From assembly GCF_040549045.1 (NCBI RefSeq), contig NZ_JBEWTB010000002.1, positions 3,453,501 through 3,517,500 on the forward strand: 64,000 nucleotides of DNA, written 5' to 3'. Positions 33,569 to 42,076 of the stretch are shown here, piece after piece (position 1 is the first letter of the stretch; every line of letters starts with the position of its first letter). Made by a program: the position numbers and the translations under genes. The notes below the pieces were generated by a model, which was not told the origin of the DNA, did not search any database, and saw nothing but the letters and a program-made list of their open reading frames with translations. This DNA is from Endozoicomonas sp. NE40. GTDB lineage: Bacteria; Pseudomonadota; Gammaproteobacteria; Pseudomonadales; Endozoicomonadaceae.

Positions 33569-34411
33569 TTACAGAGACAGGAAGGGCAGGTAGCCCCCGA
33601 CGTCTCCGGGTATCTGTTTGGACAGCCCGGCAGGCAGTTGCTGGATCAGGTTCAGCAACTCATTCTGGTACAGATAGATCCCGGCAGCAGCGCCCAGCAC
33701 GATGCCTGCTGGAATATAGAACCCCAGCAGTCTGACAAAGCGACCGGGTTTGGCAGGTGGCTCACCATAAGCATTACTTCCTTTCGTGCCTTTTGCGAAG
33801 GACAGCCAGGACATGAACATTAGATTGACGATAGGAATGACCACGAACAGCCACTTCGAGCCGCTGCGATTCAGGTCGTGCAGACGGGCTATCATGGCAT
33901 AAACCGAGATCAGGATGGCCAGGGCATGAAGCCCCGTTGTCACTGTCGATGTCTGTTGAATGGTCGGCAGGTACATGGGTAGCAGGAACGCCACAGCTTC
34001 TATCACCATCGCCAGCCAGCAGAGGCTGTTGAACTGGCATCGCCCTATGCGCCCGATCAGCCGGAAAGGCTTGGATGGGTCTTTTCTGAAGCGACTATTG
34101 ATACGGGTTAACGGAGACTTTCCTGATGTGCCGGCTTTAGTCAGACCCTTTTCAATGGGCTCCAGCTTCCAGCTGCTGTCCATGGCAACAATCCGGCATT
34201 GCCCGCCAGCCTGCATAATGGCTTTTTCGTATTTTCGAGCTTCTTTTTTCGGGATGTTTTTGCGTATGGCGTATGACTTGCCGGAGAATAGGCGGCTTAT
34301 GAGCGAGTCATCTGCATGAAACAGTGTTTTCAGGCGCTCTTTAACGCTGTCTTCGTCATTGCCGGGCAGGATTTTGCCTTCGAAGAGCACTTTGTAATGT
34401 TTGGCATCCAT
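33569..34411 (-). CDS. DUF805 membrane protein with N-terminal accessory domain
   Basis: 280 residues. The N-terminal region (about 1-75) reads YKVLFEGKILPG..VKERL..LF..SGKSYAIRKNIPKKEARKYEKAIMQAGG, a small domain often fused to membrane proteins in gammaproteobacteria. DUF805 follows (about 118-215) with FRLIGRIGRCQFNS, ARLHDLNRSG, IPIVNLMFMSWLSFAKGTKGSNAYG and several membrane helices. A last helix lies near 235-250. It is an inner-membrane protein of unknown function and sits upstream of ackA on the same strand, about 400 bp away. Confidence 0.85.
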   Translation of the reverse strand: MDAKHYKVLFEGKILPGNDEDSVKERLKTLFHADDSLISRLFSGKSYAIRKNIPKKEARKYEKAIMQAGGQCRIVAMDSSWKLEPIEKGLTKAGTSGKSPLTRINSRFRKDPSKPFRLIGRIGRCQFNSLCWLAMVIEAVAFLLPMYLPTIQQTSTVTTGLHALAILISVYAMIARLHDLNRSGSKWLFVVIPIVNLMFMSWLSFAKGTKGSNAYGEPPAKPGRFVRLLGFYIPAGIVLGAAAGIYLYQNELLNLIQQLPAGLSKQIPGDVGGYLPFLSL

Positions 34412-34463
34412 GCCGTACCCATCGGCTGACTGGCAGGCTATTTAACTATTTTTACCCGTTGTT

Positions 34464-34886
34464 TCAGAAAGGCTTGACCACCGCCAGCACAATAATACCG
34501 ACCAGAAACAGCACCGGAACTTCATTGAACCAACGATAAAATGTGTGAGACCTGGTATTTTCGTCCCGGGCAAATTTTTTCAGAAATGCCCCGCACACGT
34601 GGTGATAACCAATCAGCAGAAACACGAGCGTCAGTTTGGCGTGCATCCAGCCACTGCTCATATAGTAGGAGGTGTTATAGCTCAGCAGCCAGAATCCCAG
34701 AATCAGAGTGGCCAGCATCGACGGCATGGCAATGCCTCTGTAGAGCTTGCGTTCCATCACTTTGAACCGTTCACGACTGACGCTGTCGTCACTCATGGCG
34801 TGATAGACGAAAAGCCGGGGCAGGTAGAACAGGGCTGCAAACCAGCAAACCATAGCGATCAAATGAAAAGCTTTTACCCAGAGCAT
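34464..34886 (-). CDS. hemJ: Protoporphyrinogen oxidase HemJ
   Basis: 140 residues with four membrane helices, the family size. HemJ oxidises protoporphyrinogen IX to protoporphyrin IX, the penultimate step of heme synthesis, in place of HemY or HemG. Visible family traits are WVKAFHLIAMVCWFAALFYLPRLFVYH with the conserved His, MERKLYRGIAMPSM and WMHAKLTLVFLLIGYHH, plus FNEVPVLFLV near the C-terminus. It is followed by the DUF805 gene. No other hem gene is near. The bacterium probably depends on this oxidase. Confidence 0.9.
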   Translation of the reverse strand: MLWVKAFHLIAMVCWFAALFYLPRLFVYHAMSDDSVSRERFKVMERKLYRGIAMPSMLATLILGFWLLSYNTSYYMSSGWMHAKLTLVFLLIGYHHVCGAFLKKFARDENTRSHTFYRWFNEVPVLFLVGIIVLAVVKPF

Positions 34887-34996
34887 GGCAACGTACCCCT
34901 GTTTGACTTATTGTCCTGATAGTTATTGTCGTGATAGTGACAGTCTCAACCTGTTTGCCACAACAGATTAGCCGGATCTGCTCCGGGGTAAAAGAA

Positions 34997-36616
34997 CTAT
35001 CGATAGAAGCTGTCTATAGCCTGTCTGGTGATCACACCGCAAAGCACCTGATGGCGCCTGCCGGAAGTGTAAACACCCAGTACTTCAACTGAATGCGATT
35101 CCATAATCTCCAGGGCATCCTGAAGTGAGGCATGTACCGGTACCGGGACAATGTCGGTATCGTTCAGCAGGTCAAAGTTCCTGCTCATAATAGTGGCGAT
35201 GCCTTTCTGGCTAAGTAACTGATTGAGCAACGAATGCCGGTTGTCGTAGCCCTTAGCGTTCAGCTGCATTTCAATCAGACCTCCTTGTGCAGTGAGTCGT
35301 CCGGCAACCAGGCAGGCAATCACGATTACAAACATGGCGGGCATTATGATGTGTGGGTTACGGGTTAACTCCAGTACGGTGACCAGTGCGGCCATGGGAG
35401 CCTGCAACACCGCCGCCATCATGGCAACCATACCCAGCAGTGCATGGAAGGCGCTGCTGACATCAGGAAGTCTGAGCATCAAATCCCCCAGATGGCCAAA
35501 AGCGGCACCGGATAAGGCTCCCATCATCAGGGACGGCCCTATAATGCCGCCGGGAATGCCCAGTCCGGTCACCAGCGCGGTGGTCACGAGTTTGGCGGCC
35601 AGCAGGGTTAGCAGAAAAGAGACGCTCATCAATTCACCATTCAGGATTAACTCAATGGTGTCATAACCAATACCCATAACGGCGGGCAGGAAATAGCCGA
35701 CAGCTCCCATGCATATCCCCGCCAGAAACAGTGGATTTATAAGCAGTTTCTGTCGTTTGCTGGCTGTCCATAGCTGAAGTTTGATAAACCCGGCCGCCAG
35801 CACTCCAATCAGGCAGGCAGAGACCGCGGCAATGCCCAGCTCTGGCAATGATGCCATGGGAATGACCGGCACCATAAAAGCTGGGTCAGGGCCATACATA
35901 ATCTGGGATAACACCGCTGCCATCACGGCTGCTGCGATAACAGGAATGAAGCTGTTGAGCGTGTACTGGCGAAGCACCACTTCCATGGCAAAAATGACGC
36001 CTGCCATGGGCGTGTTAAACGATGCGGAAATAGCTGCTGCCGCTCCACAGGCCGCGAGAATGCTCAGGGTGTTTTGTGGCAGTCGAAGTTTTTGTCCCAG
36101 TAAGCTGCCCGTTGTGGCACCCACATGAACCGCAGGCCCTTCCCGTCCGACTGAGAACCCACTGATCAGAGCAATGATGGCTCCGAAAAACTGCAGCATC
36201 ATACCAGAGAAAGACATTTTGCCTTTATGGAACTGCAGGCGCTCCACCACATGCAAAATACCAACAGAACGTCGTTTAACGGGTGTACAGGCAAACAGGC
36301 AGAAAATCGCCAGCGAACCGATGACAGGAATAATAAATCGTGACAGTTCTGACAGGGTTTCAAAATGTTCATCGCCCCTTGGCAGCCAGAAGCTGGTTGA
36401 ACCGGTAACAATTTCCCGAAACAGGATCAGTAGCCCACCCGCCAGTAAGCCGATCAGCATGCCAATAGCAGTCAGCTGGGGCAGGGCATCGGTACTGGAC
36501 AGTTTGATTCGCAGCTGGTGCAGTGAATGGTCAGACTCCGGTGGCAGATGGTTGGACAAGGTGTTTCCTGGCTGTTGGGTGGTTTGACGACAGGCAGATT
36601 CTATCTGATCGGTCAT
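34997..36616 (-). CDS. ClC-family chloride channel/antiporter with C-terminal CBS domains
   Basis: 539 residues. The ClC core carries SVGREGPAVHVGA with the gating glutamate and GIPGGIIGPSLMMGALSGAAFG (selectivity-filter region), with many membrane helices between about 48 and 430. Two CBS motifs occupy about 445-539 (IATIMSRNFDLL; SLQDALEIMESHSVEVLGVY). It moves Cl- or exchanges Cl-/H+ in the inner membrane, probably for acid or osmotic stress. Its ATG (36616) is only 9 bases from that of the divergent cidA-like gene and lacks a clear ribosome site, so one of the two start calls may be wrong. Confidence 0.92.
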   Translation of the reverse strand: MTDQIESACRQTTQQPGNTLSNHLPPESDHSLHQLRIKLSSTDALPQLTAIGMLIGLLAGGLLILFREIVTGSTSFWLPRGDEHFETLSELSRFIIPVIGSLAIFCLFACTPVKRRSVGILHVVERLQFHKGKMSFSGMMLQFFGAIIALISGFSVGREGPAVHVGATTGSLLGQKLRLPQNTLSILAACGAAAAISASFNTPMAGVIFAMEVVLRQYTLNSFIPVIAAAVMAAVLSQIMYGPDPAFMVPVIPMASLPELGIAAVSACLIGVLAAGFIKLQLWTASKRQKLLINPLFLAGICMGAVGYFLPAVMGIGYDTIELILNGELMSVSFLLTLLAAKLVTTALVTGLGIPGGIIGPSLMMGALSGAAFGHLGDLMLRLPDVSSAFHALLGMVAMMAAVLQAPMAALVTVLELTRNPHIIMPAMFVIVIACLVAGRLTAQGGLIEMQLNAKGYDNRHSLLNQLLSQKGIATIMSRNFDLLNDTDIVPVPVHASLQDALEIMESHSVEVLGVYTSGRRHQVLCGVITRQAIDSFYR

Positions 36617-36625
36617 GGATAGTTA

Positions 36626-37111
36626 ATGAAGATAGATAATGAATTAAACGCCTTTGAGGAGCGGCTCTCTTATCGGTCAGTGGCCTTTGTGGTAAAAATA
36701 GTTTTTTGGCTCTTTTTAATTTTTAGTGGTCAGGCGAAAACCATGCTGTCAGGCTTTGTGACTTTACTCTTGTTCACCGTTATTGGTGAAGCAATCAGTA
36801 CCCTGTTTAACCTTCCCATACCCGGAGCGGTAACGGGGCTTATTCTGCTGTTGATCTGGCTGCAGATTAAAGGCGGTGCGTCTGACAATCTGCAACAGGT
36901 CAGCCAGTTTTGTATTCACTATATGGCGGTACTGTTCATTCCTTCTGCCGTTGCGGTGTTTTTTATGACGGATCTCCTGTCACGGCAATGGTTGCCACTG
37001 GTGCTGGCGACGTTTGTTGCCACGCCTTTGGGTATCGTGATCAGTGGACACTTTATGCAGTGCTTGTTGCGTCGCGGTGAGATGTTACGTAGCAGGGAGA
37101 AGCATTCGTGA
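36626..37111 (+). CDS. CidA/LrgA family holin-like membrane protein
   Basis: 161 residues with four membrane helices (about 20-40, 45-70, 75-85, 100-135). The pattern FTVIGEAISTLFNLPIPGAVTGLILLL followed by FCIHYMAVLFIPSAVAVFFMTDLLS is that of CidA/LrgA proteins, which act as holin-like or anion/pyruvate-export components with LrgB/CidB. The ribosome site is weak. Its stop overlaps the GTG of the lrgB-like gene (GTGA), showing translational coupling. Confidence 0.88.
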   Translation: MKIDNELNAFEERLSYRSVAFVVKIVFWLFLIFSGQAKTMLSGFVTLLLFTVIGEAISTLFNLPIPGAVTGLILLLIWLQIKGGASDNLQQVSQFCIHYMAVLFIPSAVAVFFMTDLLSRQWLPLVLATFVATPLGIVISGHFMQCLLRRGEMLRSREKHS

Positions 37112-37825
37112 ATGATTTATTGGTGCGCCTGGAACTGTTTATGTCAAACCCAGTGACCGTTCTGTTGCTGACACTGGGTGCTTATCTGACTGGAGAACGG
37201 TTGTTTATCCGCAGTGGGCGCAAAGGCTGGTTTCACCCGGTTATTGTTGGCAGCCTGCTGGTGTTTCTGGTCATCCACTTTTCTTCGATGAGTATTGAAA
37301 CCTACACAGAACACAGCTCAATCCTGAAAACACTACTTGCGCCGTTTACTGTGGCACTGGCTATTCCTCTGTCTCAGCAACTGCATCATGTTCGCCGGCA
37401 TGCCGGGCCAATTCTTTCAACCCTCTTACTGGGTGCTGTACTGGTGGTTCTGCTGGGGCTTGGTTTTGCCTGGGTAAGCGGTGCCGGAGAATGATGTGTT
37501 ACTGTCTGTTTCAACCAAAGGTGTCACCACAGCGGTTGCCCTGGCCCTGTCTGAAAAGATGGGCGGAATTGTTCCTGTTGCGGTGGCAGTTGTCTGTATT
37601 TCAGGGATTTATGGTGGTCTGGTTGGCCCATGGATTTGTCGCAGAACCGGGGTACATGATCTCCGTGCTACCGGGTTTGCTCTGGGTATCAATGCTCATG
37701 CCGGGGGAACCGCCATGGCGTTTGGTATAAATCCGACCATGGGTGTTTATTCGAGTCTGGCGATGTGTCTGAATGCCATCCTTACCGCAATGGTTTTACC
37801 TTTTGTGATCACCTGGCTGGTTTGA
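37108..37825 (+). pseudogene. LrgB/CidB family protein, frameshifted
   Basis: It starts at GTG 37108, overlapping the cidA-like stop, behind AGGGAG. The first frame (128 residues) has the N-terminal LrgB half (LKTLLAPFTVALAIPLSQQL) and ends at TGA 37492-37494. The next frame from about 37481 continues in register with the family: ENDVLLSVSTKGVTTAVALALSEKMGG, then GINAHAGGTAMAFGI and LNAILTAMVLPFV. One extra base near GTAAGCGGTGCCGG (about 37473-37486) explains this. Removing it gives about 238 residues, the usual size. It is either an inactivated gene or a sequencing error. Confidence 0.82.
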
Positions 37826-37829
37826 GGTC

Positions 37830-38051
37830 ATGGCGATGTTTGATAAACAGGATTTACTGAAACTGGCACGTATGACGATGCCTTTTGGCAAGTACAGTGG
37901 ACGGGTGTTAATTGACCTGCCTGAAGAGTATCTGCTCTGGTTTGCCAAAAAAGGGTTTCCTCAAGGCGAGCTGGGGCGTTTGTTGCAGCTGGCACTGGAA
38001 ATACATATCAATGGGCTGACAGACGTTATTCAGCCATTGAAACAACGGTAA
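37830..38051 (+). CDS. DUF3820 (QSregVF-type) small protein
   Basis: 73 residues. The DUF3820 signature MPFGKYSGRVLIDLPEEYLLWFAKKGFP followed by GELGRLLQLALEIHINGL is complete. Members are small cytoplasmic proteins of uncertain role, called quorum-sensing-regulated virulence factors in some annotations; they contain a nucleic-acid-binding-like fold. It starts 4 bases after the lrgB stop, so it may be co-transcribed. A second in-frame ATG two codons in is possible. Confidence 0.88.
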   Translation: MAMFDKQDLLKLARMTMPFGKYSGRVLIDLPEEYLLWFAKKGFPQGELGRLLQLALEIHINGLTDVIQPLKQR

Positions 38052-38156
38052 TAACTTGCAAAGCCTTAAGTGGGTAAATATGCTTAAAAAATAAATAAAA
38101 AGTCACAATTGAAAGATTGTAATTTCATAGCAAAAAAACAACAGGAAAGAGCGACA

Positions 38157-39185
38157 ATGAAAATCGGAATCGTAGGTGGTACAGGCTATACCGGTGCCGA
38201 ATTACTGCGTTTGCTGGCGACTCATCCGGAAGCCGATGTCCAGGTCATCACATCACGTTCAGAGTGTGGCAAAGCGGTTAGCGAGTTATACCCCGGTTTG
38301 CGAGGGGTGATGGATATTCCCTTTACTGAGCCGGATAACGAGGTACTGTCCCGGTGTGACCTGGTCTTTTTTGCCACACCCAATGGTATTGCCATGCAAT
38401 CGGTGCCAACCCTTCTGGATAAGGGAGTCAAGGTTATTGATCTGGCGGCTGATTTTCGCTTGAGCAACCCCGCTGACTGGCAACAGTGGTACGGTGTTGA
38501 CCATGCCTGCCCGCAACTGCTGGACGAGGCCGTTTATGGGCTGCCGGAAATGAACAGGGATGCCATTCGTCAGGCGCGGCTAGTGGCAAACCCCGGCTGT
38601 TACCCAACGGCGACCCAGCTGGGCCTTTTACCCCTGGTTCAGAACGATTTGGTTGAGGGTTCTGTTATTGTGGATGCCAAATCCGGGGTCAGTGGTGCGG
38701 GACGTGGTGCTAAAGTGGCCAGCCTGATGTGTGAAGTATCTGAGTCATTCAAGGCTTATGGTGTAGCAGGGCATCGGCACCTGCCTGAGATCCGGCAGGG
38801 GTTGTCCAGAATGTCTGCCAGATTCAACGGTGAACTGGTGTTTGTTCCTCACCTGACACCGATGATACGAGGCATTCATGCCACTGCTTATGCGACGGTG
38901 AAAGATCATTCGGTAGACTTGCAGAGCTTGTATGAACAGACCTATGAGAATGAGCCGTTTGTGGATGTAATGCCTGCTGGCAGTTTGCCTGAAACCCGTT
39001 CTGTAAGAGCCTGCAACCAGTGTCGTATAGCCGTGTATCGCCCACAGGGAGGGGATACAGTTGTCATTCTCTCTGTGATTGACAACCTGGTGAAAGGAGC
39101 AGCGGGTCAGGCGGTTCAAAATATGAATATCATGTTCGGGCTGGATGAAAAAACGGGGCTGGATGTTCCGGCTATAATGCCCTGA
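38157..39185 (+). CDS. argC: N-acetyl-gamma-glutamyl-phosphate reductase
   Basis: 342 residues from ATG 38157 behind AGGAAAGAG; an upstream start at 38109 adds an unrelated leader. It reduces N-acetylglutamyl-phosphate with NADPH to the semialdehyde, the third step of arginine synthesis. Signatures are GIVGGTGYTGAELLRLL (Rossmann loop, about 3-19), NPGCYPTATQLGLLPL with the catalytic Cys, and GVSGAGRG. Full length and high similarity to known ArgC make this certain. It opens the conserved argC-tyrS block, with a terminator right downstream. Confidence 0.97.
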   Translation: MKIGIVGGTGYTGAELLRLLATHPEADVQVITSRSECGKAVSELYPGLRGVMDIPFTEPDNEVLSRCDLVFFATPNGIAMQSVPTLLDKGVKVIDLAADFRLSNPADWQQWYGVDHACPQLLDEAVYGLPEMNRDAIRQARLVANPGCYPTATQLGLLPLVQNDLVEGSVIVDAKSGVSGAGRGAKVASLMCEVSESFKAYGVAGHRHLPEIRQGLSRMSARFNGELVFVPHLTPMIRGIHATAYATVKDHSVDLQSLYEQTYENEPFVDVMPAGSLPETRSVRACNQCRIAVYRPQGGDTVVILSVIDNLVKGAAGQAVQNMNIMFGLDEKTGLDVPAIMP

Positions 39186-39195
39186 TACTGCCTTT

Positions 39196-39227
39196 AAGAG
39201 CGACGGTTTCTGGTCGCTCTTTCTTTC
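39196..39227 (+). terminator. Terminator after argC
   Basis: AAGAGCGAC and GTCGCTCTT form a 9-bp stem with an 8-nt loop, followed by TCTTTCTC. It is only 10 bases past the argC stop. Confidence 0.75.
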
Positions 39228-39728
39228 TCATGCTGCGGCGACTTCTGCCACCACCTGTTCAGCGGACTGGCTGTGGATAAGCTCAATATTCAGTTGAGTG
39301 GTATCTACAGCGTCTTTGAGGCTGTCATACAGGATTTGTTCCAGGTCTTTTTGTAGTGGATTTTTATCAGAGCTGATCAGGACAACCTTGGCCCGGGCAA
39401 AATAGCGACTTAACTGTTCAGTCAGGTGGATGGTGGCCAGGGGAGAAGGTTTGCTGGTACCTGGAGTTTCGCGATGGGTACTGCTGTAAACGAGGCACTT
39501 TACAGCAGCTTCTTCCCTGTCGAGATATTCCTGAATGATCCTCGCCCCTTTGTGACTGGAGGGGTCGGCGACCACAGGAACAATATTTTTATTGAACGAA
39601 TAGAGGCGTCTTAACAGCTTCTCTCTGGAAGCTATGGCCAGAACTTTGTAACCCCTTTTAGCCAGTTCTTCGGTGACTTCACTGCCAATCCCAGAGCTGG
39701 CACCGGTAACAATGACGACGTCCTGCAT
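39228..39728 (-). CDS. Short SDR-like Rossmann protein
   Basis: 166 residues from ATG 39728 behind AAAGGAG; a longer frame from 39860 has an unsupported hydrophobic leader. The cofactor loop IVTGASSGIGSEVTEELAKRGYKVLAI (about 6-32) is a clear SDR N-terminus. The protein is far shorter than the usual 240-260 residues, and no Y-x-x-x-K catalytic pair follows; SSTHRETPG and VLISSDK mark later strands. It may bind NAD(P) without acting as an oxidoreductase. It interrupts the otherwise Pseudomonas-like argC to DUF6776 order. Confidence 0.7.
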   Translation of the reverse strand: MQDVVIVTGASSGIGSEVTEELAKRGYKVLAIASREKLLRRLYSFNKNIVPVVADPSSHKGARIIQEYLDREEAAVKCLVYSSTHRETPGTSKPSPLATIHLTEQLSRYFARAKVVLISSDKNPLQKDLEQILYDSLKDAVDTTQLNIELIHSQSAEQVVAEVAAA

Positions 39729-39870
39729 GACTGCTCCTTTCCCTGTTGTTAGTTTGCGTTTATTTTTGTTTGTCAATGATGCCAATTTTTTGTTTTCAGG
39801 TACAGGCAGAAATCGAAAAAAACAGGCGAACAGCAGGCTTTTATTTAGCGAGTTTTTCACTTCCGGTTGT

Positions 39871-40044
39871 TCAGAACAGCTCTTTCAGTATGCGGACCAA
39901 AATCAGTGCAAACACCAGAATCATAATGATTTTTGACCATTTTGCCTGTTTTTCATTGTCCATAGGTTTGCCGTACTTTTCAGTGACCATGACAATAACC
40001 ATAAGCGTGGCAAACAGCAGCATCAGAATGGTGAGCAGATTCAT
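39871..40044 (-). CDS. 57-residue two-helix membrane protein
   Basis: A short minus-strand frame (ATG 40042-40044, stop TGA 39871-39873) with GAGG 7 bases upstream. It has two hydrophobic helices (MNLLTILMLLFATLMVIVM and IIMILVFALILVRIL) joined by a charged loop TEKYGKPMDNEKQAKWSK. It is probably a small inner-membrane protein. It is co-oriented with the SDR-like gene 142 bp downstream. No family was recognised. Confidence 0.6.
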   Translation of the reverse strand: MNLLTILMLLFATLMVIVMVTEKYGKPMDNEKQAKWSKIIMILVFALILVRILKELF

Positions 40045-40313
40045 TCCCTGTCCTCGTTAGTTTTGGAACCTGATTTCGCATAGGGTAACGATAAGGATCA
40101 GGGGGAGTCTACGATTTCATGGCGATTGACAACCTTTGTAACACGTGCAGAGCATTGAAAACACAGGCTGGGAACATGATTGTTAACCGACAAGTGCTTG
40201 TGTATAGTTCCTTAGCTATTTTGTACTACTATTCCACTTCTGGAAGTATTCCCTCGCAAACTGCAGCAAATCAGTCATTTTGTTTTCTGGTTGCATGATT
40301 TGGATTTCTGCCA

Positions 40314-41099
40314 ATGGCTTTTAACCCCGACCAAGATCAAGACTCTTTGAATTCCGCAGGTGCCATGAGAGTTGTTCGCCACGACCCTGCACGAGAGCGG
40401 CGGCTGCAACTATTGCTGGTGGCCCTGTTTATCGGCTTTGGTGTTTTTGCCTATTGGTTTGGTGCCAGCCGGGTGGTTGATGAGAGTGAGGGGTTGAAGC
40501 AGGAAAACAGACAGCTGGCGACAGATGTAACCCGCCTTGAGAGCCAGAATGAAAAACTGGCATCCCGGGTGGCAATGCTTGAACGATCCAGCCGGATTGA
40601 CCGGCAGGCGGCTGAGAATGTCAGGGTTCAGGTTCGAGAGCTGGAACAGGAAAAGGCTGAGATGTCCAAAACCATGGCATTTTACCAGAGCGTCATAGCC
40701 CCTGAAGATCTGAACGAGGGTGTCCGGTTGAATGCCTTCGACCTGATACCCGGGGATAAACCTAACCACTATCAGTTGCGGATGGTGGTTTCTCAGGTGT
40801 CGCGCAGCAACAATTTTCTCAGAGGCACCCTGAGGGCCAGCGTAAAGGGTGAGCAGGATGGCCGGTCCATCAGCCTGTCTTTGCTTGAACTGGCCGGTGT
40901 AGGGGATAATCCGGCACTGGGCTTTCGATATTTTCAGTCTTTCCCTGATGATCGTGGCCTCCTGGACTTCGAGCTTCCGGAAGACTTCAAGCCTGAAAGC
41001 ATCACCGTTAATGTCAATATTCGCAGTGGCGGTGCCCGAAGCCTGGAAGAATCGTTCGACTGGCACGAGGAGCTGGCAGCAAATGTGGGGCAAAAATAA
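40314..41099 (+). CDS. DUF6776-family membrane-anchored coiled-coil protein
   Basis: 261 residues. One membrane helix (about 31-49, LQLLLVALFIGFGVFAYWF) is followed by a coiled coil (about 58-120, EGLKQENRQLATDVTRLES and QVRELEQEKAEM) and a C-terminal globular domain of unknown function. I recognise the family as DUF6776, found next to bactofilin and erpA. Start 40314 has no strong ribosome site; ATG 40365 is an alternative. The gene overlaps the bactofilin gene by 17 bases, so the two are translated together, and the coiled coil may link the membrane to the bactofilin scaffold. Confidence 0.82.
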   Translation: MAFNPDQDQDSLNSAGAMRVVRHDPARERRLQLLLVALFIGFGVFAYWFGASRVVDESEGLKQENRQLATDVTRLESQNEKLASRVAMLERSSRIDRQAAENVRVQVRELEQEKAEMSKTMAFYQSVIAPEDLNEGVRLNAFDLIPGDKPNHYQLRMVVSQVSRSNNFLRGTLRASVKGEQDGRSISLSLLELAGVGDNPALGFRYFQSFPDDRGLLDFELPEDFKPESITVNVNIRSGGARSLEESFDWHEELAANVGQK

Positions 41100-41508
41100 G
41101 GCACCTGCTCGCAGTAGCGGCGATCATGATATGACCCTGATTTCAGCAGGCACCGAGGTGGAAGGCAATGTGATCTTTACCGGGGCTTTGCTGATTGAAG
41201 GCAAGGTTTGTGGCAATCTGTACTCAGACGATGGCCACCTGACGTTATCGGGCAGCGGCATGGTTGAGGGGGACATAAAAGCCCCCAGAGTGGTTCTCAA
41301 TGGTGCTGTTCGTGGTAATGTTTTTGCCACCGAGCATCTGGAACTGGCTGCTGATGCCGAAATCAGTGGCAATGTCTATTACAATGTTATTGAGATGGTT
41401 AAAGGTTCGCAGGTCAACGGTAGCCTTGAGCATCACCCCAATGGTGAGGCTGATATCAAGCCATTGATTGCGAAAGCTACCGCAGGTACGGTTGTTGAGC
41501 ATGGGTAA
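41083..41508 (+). CDS. Bactofilin (polymer-forming cytoskeletal protein)
   Basis: 141 residues from ATG 41083 with GAGGAG upstream; ATG 41131 is an alternative. Right-handed beta-helix repeats are visible: GTEVEGNVIFTGALLIEGKVCGNLYSDDG, VEGDIKAPRVVLNGAVRGNVFATEHLELAADAEISGNVYYNVI. Bactofilins form non-polar filaments that organise cell-wall enzymes at the membrane. Together with the DUF6776 gene (overlapping) and the downstream mepM-type peptidase and anmK (murein metabolism), the context fits cell-envelope work. The short N-terminus is charged and disordered. Confidence 0.88.
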   Translation: MWGKNKAPARSSGDHDMTLISAGTEVEGNVIFTGALLIEGKVCGNLYSDDGHLTLSGSGMVEGDIKAPRVVLNGAVRGNVFATEHLELAADAEISGNVYYNVIEMVKGSQVNGSLEHHPNGEADIKPLIAKATAGTVVEHG

Positions 41509-41632
41509 GTACCTGTATTTCAGGGAATAACAACAGAATCAAATAGTTGACTGAAACGCTGGGTTACTTGGATAATGCCTGTAAAGTGGTATTAACGGGT
41601 TACACGTCGTTGCGGGTAACACGGGAGGATGA

Positions 41633-41989
41633 ATGAGCGCAGTAGTTGAAACGGTTGTTCCGGATCCAATTATTTTCACAGACAATGCTGCCAGCAAGGT
41701 CAATGAGCTGATGGAAGATGAAGAGAATAAGTCTCAACGTCTTCGGGTGTATGTTACCGGTGGTGGATGCTCCGGTTTTCAGTACGGTTTTACCTTTGAC
41801 GATAAACTGGCTGATGACGACACTCTGGTGTGTAAAGACGGCGCTGAAATGGTCGTGGACTCCCTGAGCTATCAATACCTTGTGGGTGCTGAAGTGGATT
41901 ATGAGAGCGGACTTCAGGGTTCCCGCTTTCTGGTAAGAAATCCAAACGCAAAGTCTACCTGCGGCTGCGGCTCTTCCTTTTCCATTTAA
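41633..41989 (+). CDS. erpA: Iron-sulfur cluster insertion protein ErpA
   Basis: 118 residues, normal for A-type carrier proteins. It receives and delivers Fe-S clusters, for instance to isoprenoid enzymes. The three cluster Cys are present: GGCSGFQYGF (about 44-50) and STCGCGSSF at the C-terminus. A GGAGG lies 4-5 bases before the ATG. It shares the block with the bactofilin gene and anmK. Confidence 0.95.
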   Translation: MSAVVETVVPDPIIFTDNAASKVNELMEDEENKSQRLRVYVTGGGCSGFQYGFTFDDKLADDDTLVCKDGAEMVVDSLSYQYLVGAEVDYESGLQGSRFLVRNPNAKSTCGCGSSFSI

Positions 41990-42008
41990 GTCGTGCATCT
42001 GTTGCTGA

Positions 42009-42032
42009 GCAGTTCAAAGCTTTTTGAACTGC
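42009..42032. terminator. Hairpin between erpA and the papain-like gene
   Basis: GCAGTTCAAA and TTTGAACTGC form a 10-bp stem with a 4-nt loop between convergent genes. T-runs on exit are short. Confidence 0.5.
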
Positions 42033-42076
42033 TTGCAGGCTGTTCCTCTGGCCTGATCAGGTACACCCCACCGCCA

